A stretch of 37,121 bases of DNA from positions 1 through 37,121 of the IMG/VR virus record IMGVR_UViG_3300038701_000900. One strand, 5' to 3'. Made by a program: the position numbers and the translations under genes. The notes under the pieces are model-generated. The model ran no database searches. It saw only the letters and a program-made list of their open reading frames with translations, and had not been told where the DNA came from. Of the stretch, positions 14,425 through 20,527 are shown piece by piece. This DNA is from a virus. Position 1 is the first letter of the stretch. The number at the start of each line of letters is the position of its first letter.

Positions 14425-14770
14425 AACTTTTTTATTTATAGGTGGGTGACTCCAGTCACCCATTAGTCACCCATTTTGCACCCATATTTAAGGCATTACG
14501 TAAATGGACGCGCTTTTATTATAGTCCTGTATGTACCAATAAACCACAGAAAACCGCGCTTTAGCCGTGACGGTTTTTTATTTCGTCACTTTTATATATT
14601 TTTAAGGGGGGAGGTCTTATTTATTTTTTACCCCCCCCCTCCCCTTATACTCTTTCTCTTTAAAAGAAAGAAAAGAGGTGTCCAGTGCCCAAAGCCGCAG
14701 AAAACTGCGATTTAGTGGTACATCAGATGGACATGTACCTCGTCCATTTACATATCGCATAAATTTAAAC
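14425..14770. other. Divergent intergenic control region: candidate replication origin or early switch
   Basis: About 490 bp (14356-14843) without a convincing gene lie between the leftward and rightward operons. Besides the two promoters and the phased repeats it holds: a GTGACG/CGTCAC dyad (14567-14589); a G-run/C-run hairpin (14604-14646); a pyrimidine/purine dyad (14650-14677); an imperfect direct repeat of 21 bp (14544-14564 and 14695-14715, 18 of 21 identical), the second copy with a perfect CGCAG-AAAA-CTGCG hairpin; and a GGTACAT/ATGTACC dyad (14717-14739) with an overlapping ATGGAC/GTCCAT dyad (14727-14747). Density of dyads and AT-rich tracts, flanking DnaA-like genes and the position at the strand switch suggest origin or operator function. 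Frames here are short and lack ribosome sites. Confidence 0.5.
14443..14484. promoter_or_regulatory. Three 11-bp phased repeats (AGTCACCCATT) with an inverted copy: operator or iteron array
   Basis: AGTCACCCATT occurs at 14454 and 14465, with a degenerate TTGCACCCATA at 14476, exactly 11 bp apart each time, that is one helical turn. The first copy also forms a perfect 9-bp dyad with TGGGTGACT at 14443-14451. All sit 20-60 bp upstream of the leftward promoter. The spacing would place bound proteins on one face of the helix. Confidence 0.6.
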
Positions 14771-14799
14771 TTGATTTAAAATTCTTTTGTGTATATTGT
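14771..14799 (+). promoter_or_regulatory. Rightward early promoter TTGATT-N17-TATTGT
   Basis: TTGATT at 14771-14776, 17 bp spacer, TATTGT at 14794-14799. Expected transcription start near 14806, 38 bp before the first well-supported start codon (14844). This excludes the ATG at 14787 as the start of the first gene. Confidence 0.6.
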
Positions 14800-14843
14800 C
14801 TGAGATGTGGAAACGAAACAAACGACATTTAAGGGGACTAGAA

Positions 14844-14999
14844 ATGACCACCACAGAAAAAGTTACACTATCAGCAATTATTGTTTTGGCGCTTACTTTG
14901 TTGACGCTATTTGGCGGCGTTAGTCAAAAAGATATAGCCAAGTGCCAAGAAACAACAAACTACAGTGCAGAGCGTTGCTTGCATGAGATTGCGAGGTAA
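14844..14999 (+). CDS. Small membrane protein, 51 aa (first rightward gene)
   Basis: Start at ATG 14844, with AAGGGGA 6-7 nt upstream; the in-frame ATG at 14787 lies within the promoter spacer. One hydrophobic helix (residues about 7-25) after a short N-terminus MTTTEKV, then a polar tail with two Cys. Ends 3 nt before the next gene. No function assigned. Confidence 0.6.
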   Translation: MTTTEKVTLSAIIVLALTLLTLFGGVSQKDIAKCQETTNYSAERCLHEIAR

Positions 15000-15002
15000 G
15001 AA

Positions 15003-15164
15003 ATGAAAACCTATGATTTTACCACCAATACACCGCCAGAGCCAAATGTTTTTGACTTTACGCAGCCTGAGCCGCTGCTGGCGATTGATGAGAAAATAAA
15101 CTACATCGCTGACCTTTTGGAAACGGCTTTGAAAATGGAGTATTTGAGATGTACGACACGATAA
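15003..15164 (+). CDS. Hypothetical protein, 53 aa
   Basis: Starts 3 nt after the stop of the membrane protein. Pro-rich start (MKTYDFTTNTPPEPNVFDF) followed by a helix (IDEKINYIADLLETALK). Its 3' end overlaps the next gene by 16 nt in another frame. Tight packing on both sides supports it as real. Not recognised. Confidence 0.5.
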   Translation: MKTYDFTTNTPPEPNVFDFTQPEPLLAIDEKINYIADLLETALKMEYLRCTTR

Positions 15165-15304
15165 AAATTTTTTTAGCGCTGCTGATATTTGCAGCCGGTG
15201 CAGCCGCAGGACATTACCACGGCAAAGCCACAGTATATGAAAATCTGTACACAACAGCGGATCATATGTTGATTAACCCCGTAGCGATGGAGAAACTAAA
15301 ATGA
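15149..15304 (+). CDS. Small membrane-anchored protein, 51 aa
   Basis: Begins MYDTIKIFLALLIFAAGAAA, one transmembrane helix or an uncleaved signal anchor, followed by a polar C-terminus. Overlaps the previous gene by 16 nt and the next by ATGA. No lipobox. Function unknown. Confidence 0.5.
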   Translation: MYDTIKIFLALLIFAAGAAAGHYHGKATVYENLYTTADHMLINPVAMEKLK

Positions 15305-15780
15305 CCGATAAAATTACAATAGAACTAACACAAGAACAGCTTGATAAGATTAAGCCGCTGCTAGAAGAGGCTAAGCCTACTCACTGGCGTAGGTGGAAGC
15401 CTGAAAGGGATGATTGGTATTATTTTATTTCAAGCACCGCCGGAATTGATGGGTTTAGAAACAATTGTGACGAGGTAGCTCGCGGCTTAATATCATTAGG
15501 CAACGCATTCCAAACACGCAAACAGGCTGAGAAAATCCGTGACCGCAATAAATTAATACACGAGCTATGGCAAGAAGATGGTGCGCTGTTGAAGCCTGAT
15601 TGGGGTAATAGTGATCGGGATAAGTTTTCTATTTATTACGACCACGGCTTAAGAATGTGGACGCAAACCGAGGCTTATACTATGCAAGAGGCGTTTATTC
15701 TACCCCACTTCAAAACCAAAGAATCAGCCCAAGCCATCATTGAAAAATACGGTGATCGCCTAGATTTGTTACTGGATTAA
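15301..15780 (+). CDS. Conserved-looking phage hypothetical protein, 159 aa
   Basis: Helical N-terminus (TIELTQEQLDKIKPLLEEAK) then a motif of the type W+P...WYYF...G and a GNAFQTRKQAEK segment, a pattern I have seen in small proteins of many phages and whose role is not known. ATGA overlap with the preceding gene. The order of aromatic residues (W-R-R-W) suggests a globular domain, perhaps nucleic-acid binding, without firm support. Confidence 0.6.
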   Translation: MTDKITIELTQEQLDKIKPLLEEAKPTHWRRWKPERDDWYYFISSTAGIDGFRNNCDEVARGLISLGNAFQTRKQAEKIRDRNKLIHELWQEDGALLKPDWGNSDRDKFSIYYDHGLRMWTQTEAYTMQEAFILPHFKTKESAQAIIEKYGDRLDLLLD

Positions 15781-15784
15781 AACC

Positions 15785-15982
15785 ATGGGACACGAAGGCA
15801 AAACATACTATGAGGATTACGCAAAAGGCATGACATATGCCGAGATTGCGAAAAAGCACGGGCGGGGCGATGGGGCTATTGCAGGCGCTATTCATAGCTA
15901 TAGGAAGCTAGCGGGGATTAAGCCGCACGCGGACAGGGCTGGTGAAATATTTAACAAGAGGTGGAAACGAGAAAATGAATAA
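15785..15982 (+). CDS. Small helix-turn-helix-like protein, 65 aa
   Basis: The segment MTYAEIAKKHGRGDGAIAGA followed by IHSYRKLAG matches the spacing of a helix-turn-helix (helix, Gly turn, recognition helix). The remainder is basic. It overlaps the DnaA-like gene by 8 nt and follows the 159-residue gene by 4 nt. Probably a DNA-binding regulator of early rightward or replication genes. Confidence 0.5.
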   Translation: MGHEGKTYYEDYAKGMTYAEIAKKHGRGDGAIAGAIHSYRKLAGIKPHADRAGEIFNKRWKRENE

Positions 15983-16421
15983 AACATACTACAGGATAAT
16001 GCCACACCACAGGAACAATCTTGAGGTGATTCGTGATTTGTCGTCATGCAATGCGCAAGACCCTATTGAAAATCTAAAGCAGATTAGCGCCCTAATTGAA
16101 GCGGTGCTGTCTGGTTCTGTTGCGTGTAGCTACTCAGATGCAACGCTCAAAGAACAAGACGCAGAATGCTATAAGCAATTTGCAGAGCTGTGTGCGGATT
16201 TAGAGATCGATCCCGATGTTATCAGGGGCCGAAGACGACATGCACACCTCGTGGAGCATAGAAAGCACATTGCGAGGGCTTTGTATAGCGATGATAAATT
16301 CTCACTGCCACAGGTGGGGCGTGTTATGAATCGCGACCACTCCATGATTAAATATTATGTGGATGAACGATTCGCCCAACGCAAGAACGAAAAGGCGAAA
16401 GAATATCACATGACACGTTGA
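15975..16421 (+). CDS. DnaA domain-IV-like DNA-binding protein, 148 aa
   Basis: Start at ATG 15975, which has a purine-rich site (AGGTGGAAACGAGAAA) and an 8-nt overlap with the previous gene; 15942 is less likely. The C-terminal half carries a DnaA domain-IV signature: RGRRRHAHLVEHRKHIARAL (84-103), then the helix-turn-helix FSLPQVGRVMNRDHSMIKYY (109-128) with RDHS. The N-terminal half is helical and unrelated to DnaA; no AAA+ motifs. May bind DnaA-box-like or phage origin sites, or act as a transcription regulator. Last gene before a strong terminator. Confidence 0.7.
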   Translation: MNKTYYRIMPHHRNNLEVIRDLSSCNAQDPIENLKQISALIEAVLSGSVACSYSDATLKEQDAECYKQFAELCADLEIDPDVIRGRRRHAHLVEHRKHIARALYSDDKFSLPQVGRVMNRDHSMIKYYVDERFAQRKNEKAKEYHMTR

Positions 16422-16428
16422 TTTTTAT

Positions 16429-16457
16429 TTGACTAGCTATGGGCGATGTTGTATGTT
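16429..16457 (+). promoter_or_regulatory. Promoter TTGACT-N17-TATGTT just before a terminator
   Basis: TTGACT (16429-16434), 17 bp, TATGTT (16452-16457). Predicted start near 16464, only about 25 bp before the terminator stem, so it would give a short RNA rather than an mRNA. Confidence 0.35.
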
Positions 16458-16463
16458 TTACAC

Positions 16464-16534
16464 ACGCATAGGAAGAATCCCCCTCTGCCCCTCTAGCGCT
16501 TTCCTTTCCAATTGAGCCTAGAGGGGTTTTTTTT
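16464..16534 (+). ncRNA. Candidate short RNA, about 70 nt
   Basis: Region between the 16429 promoter and the intrinsic terminator. It holds no ATG frame and contains CCCCCTCTGCCCC, able to pair in more than one way with the AGAGGGG arm of the terminator, plus an AGGAAG/CTTTCC pairing. It could be a stand-alone regulatory RNA or just the end of the upstream mRNA. Strand and ends are predictions. Confidence 0.3.
16488..16534 (+). terminator. Intrinsic terminator after early-right genes
   Basis: Perfect 9-bp stem CCCCTCTAG / CTAGAGGGG with a 21-nt loop, followed by eight T and a further T-rich tract. Separates the rightward early genes from the genes starting at 16637. Confidence 0.85.
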
Positions 16535-16636
16535 ATTTTTTTTGTATTTAATGCTTGCGCTTACTCAAATAGTGTGTAATTATACTTACATGAGGTGAGG
16601 GAATTAGCCCCGCCGAAAATGTAGAAAGATAAAGAC

Positions 16637-16873
16637 ATGACTGATCTAAATTATATTACTGACGGATTTTACATTACGCTTATACCCGTGACGAAAGAGG
16701 CTGAAGCTGTTTACAATGATGTGGCCAATGCATTTGATGGCGTTGCTAAATTTCCAGTTTACATGAAGCCAAGTATCTTCAAGCAGATTAAAGATGCTGG
16801 ATACACAATACGCAAAGCTCGCAAAGCAAAGCCTATTTGTGATGATGAACTGTTAGAATTGTTGGGGGTGTAG
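16637..16873 (+). CDS. Hypothetical protein, 78 aa
   Basis: First gene after the terminator; begins MTDLNYITDGFYITLIPVTK and ends DELLELLGV. No motif recognised. A weak promoter-like TATACT at 16581-16586, with no well-spaced -35, lies in the 100-bp leader. The gene is followed by two more small genes at 6 and 3 nt spacing. Confidence 0.55.
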   Translation: MTDLNYITDGFYITLIPVTKEAEAVYNDVANAFDGVAKFPVYMKPSIFKQIKDAGYTIRKARKAKPICDDELLELLGV

Positions 16874-16879
16874 TTAGTC

Positions 16880-17107
16880 ATGAAATTATCAAGGCAACAA
16901 TTCATAGAAACAATCAAAAGCACAACAAACCTAGAAGTAGAATTTTGCGAGACATTTAACAATAATGAGCAAGACTACTATTCAATAATGCTAAAAGACA
17001 AACTTTGGGTGTCTCAAGAATACAACCAGCTTATCAGGGCGCAAAAGCAAGGCTTTCTTAAAGACGTGCAGCCGAACGGTGTGCGGCGTGTAGCGGTATG
17101 GGTATAG
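16880..17107 (+). CDS. Hypothetical protein, 75 aa
   Basis: Starts MKLSRQQFIETIKSTTNLEV, ends NGVRRVAVWV. Six nt after the preceding gene and 3 nt before the HTH gene. Alternating strand/helix pattern suggests a compact alpha/beta fold; no family recognised. Confidence 0.55.
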   Translation: MKLSRQQFIETIKSTTNLEVEFCETFNNNEQDYYSIMLKDKLWVSQEYNQLIRAQKQGFLKDVQPNGVRRVAVWV

Positions 17108-17110
17108 CCA

Positions 17111-17296
17111 ATGAACACATTCACCAACCTTTTAAAAGCGTGCGGCCTCTCAAACAAGGGGGCCGCTTACTTGCTTAACGTAAGGCCTGACACTATCCGC
17201 AACTGGAAGTACGGCAAGTGTAGAATACCTGACGGTGTTATGCTTTCAATGGAGGCTTACGCCAAAGCTGCAAAAACTATTTTCAACGTAGAATAA
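17111..17296 (+). CDS. Small helix-turn-helix protein (Cro/YdaS-like)
   Basis: A 61-residue single-domain DNA-binding protein: FTNLLKACGLSNKGAAYLLN followed by VRPDTIRNWKYGKCRIPDGV has the two-helix spacing and the R-x-W-x-x-G-x-x-x-I-P pattern of Cro/CI-type helix-turn-helix proteins. Its 3' end overlaps a perfect inverted repeat (17288-17306) that could be its own operator. Probably a transcription regulator. Confidence 0.7.
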   Translation: MNTFTNLLKACGLSNKGAAYLLNVRPDTIRNWKYGKCRIPDGVMLSMEAYAKAAKTIFNVE

Positions 17297-17306
17297 TTTA
17301 TTCTAC
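17288..17306. promoter_or_regulatory. Perfect 9-bp inverted repeat GTAGAATAA-T-TTATTCTAC
   Basis: Nineteen-base palindrome with 1-nt centre, covering the last codons of the HTH gene and the start of the 28-bp gap before the next gene. Fits a dimer operator; too AT-rich and without T-run to be a terminator. Confidence 0.5.
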
Positions 17307-17324
17307 TGTGACAAAGGAGACATT

Positions 17325-17522
17325 ATGACTGATTTTATTTTGACAATTCTAGGAGTGGCGGCGATTGTCTTTATTTACTTGCTGCCGTCTATCATATGCA
17401 CGCGCTCGCCCAGCCAACAACGCAACGGTGTGCTGCTGGTTAACCTGTTCCTAGGGTGGACTGGTGTATTCTGGTTTATTGCGCTAGTGTGGGGTTCTTG
17501 CTTACCGAAGCGCACAGCCTGA
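17325..17522 (+). CDS. Superinfection-immunity-like membrane protein
   Basis: A 65-residue protein with two transmembrane helices (about 5-24 and 37-58) and the segment NGVLLVNLFLGWTGVFWFIA, where N-L-F-L-G-W-T matches the superinfection immunity (T4 Imm-like) family. Known members block DNA entry of related phages at the inner membrane. Strong ribosome site AAAGGAGACATT. It sits alone between the HTH gene and the packaging genes, as a moron-like gene. Confidence 0.75.
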   Translation: MTDFILTILGVAAIVFIYLLPSIICTRSPSQQRNGVLLVNLFLGWTGVFWFIALVWGSCLPKRTA

Positions 17523-17604
17523 GCCAAAAAATTCGTACCCGACTATTGCTGGATAAGTTTTTGCTTTTGCTGTAATATGATTATTGACACAAAAGGAGAT
17601 TGTT

Positions 17605-17994
17605 ATGGCAAAGGTAGGAATGCCAAAAGGTAAAGCGTCTAAGTGGCCCACATCGGAGCAGCGGCGCAAGGCTTGCGAATCTTATTGCGATCATATTAAG
17701 GCTGGCTTTTCAAAGGATAGCTGGCCCGACGCAGACTTTGAAACCGTACAAAGGTACATGAAGGACTTCCCCGAAGATTTTTGCCCGCAAAAGGTCAAAG
17801 AAGCCGAGCGGTTTTCTCGTAAATTTTGGGAAGAGATTGGTATTGACGGCACTGTTGGCAAAATCAAAGGCTTTAACGCTAAGTCTTGGGAGTTCAATAT
17901 GCAGAACCGCTTAGGCTGGTCGAATAGAGTGGATAACACGCATAAAGACCTCACGCCTACCATTATCAAAGATGACATTCCAAAAGATGAATGA
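17605..17994 (+). CDS. terS: Terminase small subunit
   Basis: A 129-residue DNA-recognition subunit that starts packaging. Start at ATG 17605 (MAKVGMPKGKASKWP) with AAAGGAG 8 nt upstream, rather than the TTG at 17584. Position directly before the large terminase with ATGA overlap, plus the segment W-P-T-S-E-Q and the terminal motif FNMQNRLGWSNRVDN common to small terminases of this type, support the call. The DNA-recognition helix-turn-helix is not obvious by eye. Confidence 0.8.
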   Translation: MAKVGMPKGKASKWPTSEQRRKACESYCDHIKAGFSKDSWPDADFETVQRYMKDFPEDFCPQKVKEAERFSRKFWEEIGIDGTVGKIKGFNAKSWEFNMQNRLGWSNRVDNTHKDLTPTIIKDDIPKDE

Positions 17995-19232
17995 TAAGCC
18001 TCAAAGAAAAAATAGCGCCGCCGTTCTATAAGGTTCACAATGCAATCGAGCGTGGTGAGCGTTCGCAGATATGGCTCAAGGGCGGTCGCGGCTCAACAAA
18101 ATCATCATTTACAGCTATCGAGATTGTTCTCGGTGTTGTGCGTGACCCAAACGCAAACGCGCTGTGTCTCCGCAAGGTATCTGACACGCTGCGCACATCC
18201 ATACATGAGAATATAAGCTGGGCGATATCTGAGTTAGAGCTTGAGGAGTTTTTCGAGTCTAAGGTTTCGCCGCCTGAGTTCGTGTATAAACCAACGGGCC
18301 AGAAAATAATTCTAAAAGGGCTGGACAACCCGCAGAAGCTTAAATCGATCAAGGTCAAGCGTGGGTATTTTAAATATCTATGGTTTGAGGAGCTGGACGA
18401 GTTTGGCGGCCTTGAAGAAATACGTAACGTGCAGCAATCGGTGTTGCGTGCTGGCGATGAGTTTATTGAATTTCTTACATACAACCCACCGAATGACGTA
18501 AATAGCTGGGTGAACGAAGAAGCCAAGGCTGAGAACTCAGACCGCTATGTACACCACTCGACATATCTGGATGTTCCGCAGCACTGGCTGGGCGGTAGGT
18601 TTATCCGCGACGCTGAGCGCTTAAAGAAAAATGATTATGACGCATACCGCCATGAATATCTGGGCGATATCGTCGGGCGTGCTGACCAGATTGTTTTTTC
18701 TGGCAAATGGGAAGAGCGTGATTTCGAGGTTGATAATGCGTGGGGTGATCCGTTGTTCGGTGCTGACTGGGGGTTCTCGCAAGACCCGACAGCGTTGAAT
18801 AAAATGTACATATACGACGATGTGCTATACATAACCCATGAAGCCCACGCTATTGGATGTGACACGGTGGATACACCTGAATTGTTTGACACTGTACCAG
18901 ATTCGCGCCGCCACCTGATTTATGCAGATAATGCGCGCCCTGAAACCATCAGCCATATGAATCGTTTTGGCTTTCAAGTAACAGGCGCGTCCAAGTGGAA
19001 GGGAAGCGTTGAGGATGGCGTTGCGTTTATGCGCTCGTTTAAAAAAATTGTAATTCACTCCCGTTGCGTGCATACTATCGAAGAGTTTAAAAAATATGCC
19101 TACAAGGTGCATCGCTTAACAAAAGAGATATTACCTGATATATTGGACGAGAATAATCACCACATCGATGCTATTCGTTACGGTCTTAGCACGTTGATAC
19201 AGAACAAGGACGAGGGTTTTATAGCGCTATGA
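17991..19232 (+). CDS. terL: Terminase large subunit (packaging ATPase-nuclease)
   Basis: A 413-residue motor of the PBSX/Terminase_3 type. ATPase: Walker A GGRGSTKSS (31-39), Walker B LWFEELDEF (about 130-138), C-motif FLTYNPPND. Nuclease (RNase H-like): GADWGFSQDP (Asp259), IYADNARPET (Asp313), NHHIDAIRYG (Asp393). All expected acidic residues are present, so both activities should be intact. Couples to TerS by ATGA overlap and to the portal by ATGA. Confidence 0.97.
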   Translation: MISLKEKIAPPFYKVHNAIERGERSQIWLKGGRGSTKSSFTAIEIVLGVVRDPNANALCLRKVSDTLRTSIHENISWAISELELEEFFESKVSPPEFVYKPTGQKIILKGLDNPQKLKSIKVKRGYFKYLWFEELDEFGGLEEIRNVQQSVLRAGDEFIEFLTYNPPNDVNSWVNEEAKAENSDRYVHHSTYLDVPQHWLGGRFIRDAERLKKNDYDAYRHEYLGDIVGRADQIVFSGKWEERDFEVDNAWGDPLFGADWGFSQDPTALNKMYIYDDVLYITHEAHAIGCDTVDTPELFDTVPDSRRHLIYADNARPETISHMNRFGFQVTGASKWKGSVEDGVAFMRSFKKIVIHSRCVHTIEEFKKYAYKVHRLTKEILPDILDENNHHIDAIRYGLSTLIQNKDEGFIAL

Positions 19233-20527
19233 AGTGGCCTTTTGGAAAAACAGAGATTAAAGAGAACCCCGTTGGCAAAGCATACCTGCACAGCAATTCG
19301 CTTGGTCACGAAAAGAAAGACAAGAAAGTACTAGCAAAAGAAGGCTATGCATATAACGTCGTTGTATATCGCGCCATTGATGAAATTGTCAAAGGTTTGT
19401 CCGATATTACGATTGAAGTTAAACTTGGCAACGAATTACAAGAAAATCACCCAGCGCTGAAGCTGCTGAACGATCCTAATCCTATGCAGGGTATGGGGCA
19501 GTTTCTTAAGAATATATTTATTGATTATTTAATCAACGGCGAGATGTTTGTCGCTGGTTACCCGCTATCAACAACAAAACCCCCATCCGAGTTATGGCCC
19601 CTAAACCCGCTTGAAATGACAGTAAGGCCGGGCAAGGGGGGAATACCATCGGCTTACGTTCACATGGAGAAATCAGATAAAGAAACTGTTTTCCCTGTTG
19701 GCGCAATCACGGGCGAGTCTGACGTGTTTTATATGAAGATGTACAATCCGCTTAATTACTGGCGCGGCCTATCACCGTTAGAAGCTGCGGCGCTTGCTGG
19801 CGACACTCATAACGCTGGCATGGTTTGGAATTACTCGCTGCTTAACAACGGCGCAAGACCCTCTGGAATTGTACAGTTCGAATCATCGCCCAGCGGTGAA
19901 GTGCTTGCGCGCCTGAAAGAGTTTTTCAAGCGTCAGATACAGGGCGCTAAGAATGCAGGCGAAATACCCATCCTGACGGGTGGCGCTAAATGGCAGTCCG
20001 TAGATAACAGCCCGAAAGACATGGATTACATAAAAACAATGAAAGAGATGACAAAATATATTGCATCTGCGTTTGGTGTGCCTCTTCCGCTTGTTGATAA
20101 TGATTCCTCGTCTTACAATAATATGGAGCAGGCGAAAGAACGCCTGTGGACAGACACAATTATTCCACTGCTGGATGAATTTCTCGATTCGTTTGGCAAA
20201 TGGCTGCTCCCTCGATACGGTGAGAATCTAGAGTTCTGCGCAAACCTAGACTCTGTACAAGCCCTTGAGGGAGTAAGAACAAGGCGCTATAATCGTATGG
20301 TCGATGCTGCGAGCAAAGGCGTCATTACCATAGACGAGGCGCGCGTCGCCATAGGATATGACCCGATGGGCGGTATTGCAGAATCATTACTTGTGCCATC
20401 TTCTATGATTCCACTTGATTTTTCAGACATCCCTGATGAAGAGCGCTCGCTTGCACTAAGTATGCAGTCTATGGGATACAGCAAAAAAGAAATTGAAGAA
20501 GCGATACATGGCAAAGATAAAAGCTGA
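19229..20527 (+). CDS. Portal protein (HK97-like)
   Basis: A 432-residue dodecameric head vertex protein through which DNA enters. The N-terminus has EGYAYNVVVYRAIDEIVKGL, the HK97-type portal signature; GMGQFLKNIFIDYLINGEMF and SYNNMEQAKERLWTDTIIPL are the other expected segments. Length fits (400-430). Position between the large terminase and the head-morphogenesis gene is canonical. The 3' end overlaps the next gene by 20 nt. Confidence 0.95.
   Translation: MKWPFGKTEIKENPVGKAYLHSNSLGHEKKDKKVLAKEGYAYNVVVYRAIDEIVKGLSDITIEVKLGNELQENHPALKLLNDPNPMQGMGQFLKNIFIDYLINGEMFVAGYPLSTTKPPSELWPLNPLEMTVRPGKGGIPSAYVHMEKSDKETVFPVGAITGESDVFYMKMYNPLNYWRGLSPLEAAALAGDTHNAGMVWNYSLLNNGARPSGIVQFESSPSGEVLARLKEFFKRQIQGAKNAGEIPILTGGAKWQSVDNSPKDMDYIKTMKEMTKYIASAFGVPLPLVDNDSSSYNNMEQAKERLWTDTIIPLLDEFLDSFGKWLLPRYGENLEFCANLDSVQALEGVRTRRYNRMVDAASKGVITIDEARVAIGYDPMGGIAESLLVPSSMIPLDFSDIPDEERSLALSMQSMGYSKKEIEEAIHGKDKS

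Noticed and set aside
14476-14715. 79-residue plus-strand frame in the divergent region
   Set aside because: It translates the homopolymer and hairpin tracts (runs of Phe, Pro, Lys), has no ribosome site and starts before the mapped promoter element.
16555-16586. Promoter before the 16637 gene
   Set aside because: TATACT is acceptable but the nearest -35-like TTGCGC is 20 bp away; too weak to list as a site.
17546-17576. Promoter before the terminase genes
   Set aside because: An extended -10-like TGC-TGTAAT is present but no -35 hexamer at 16-18 bp; possible but not supportable.
18035-18526. Minus-strand frames opposite terminase, portal, tape measure and other structural genes
   Set aside because: They lie wholly within strongly supported plus-strand genes, lack ribosome sites and show shadow-type composition.
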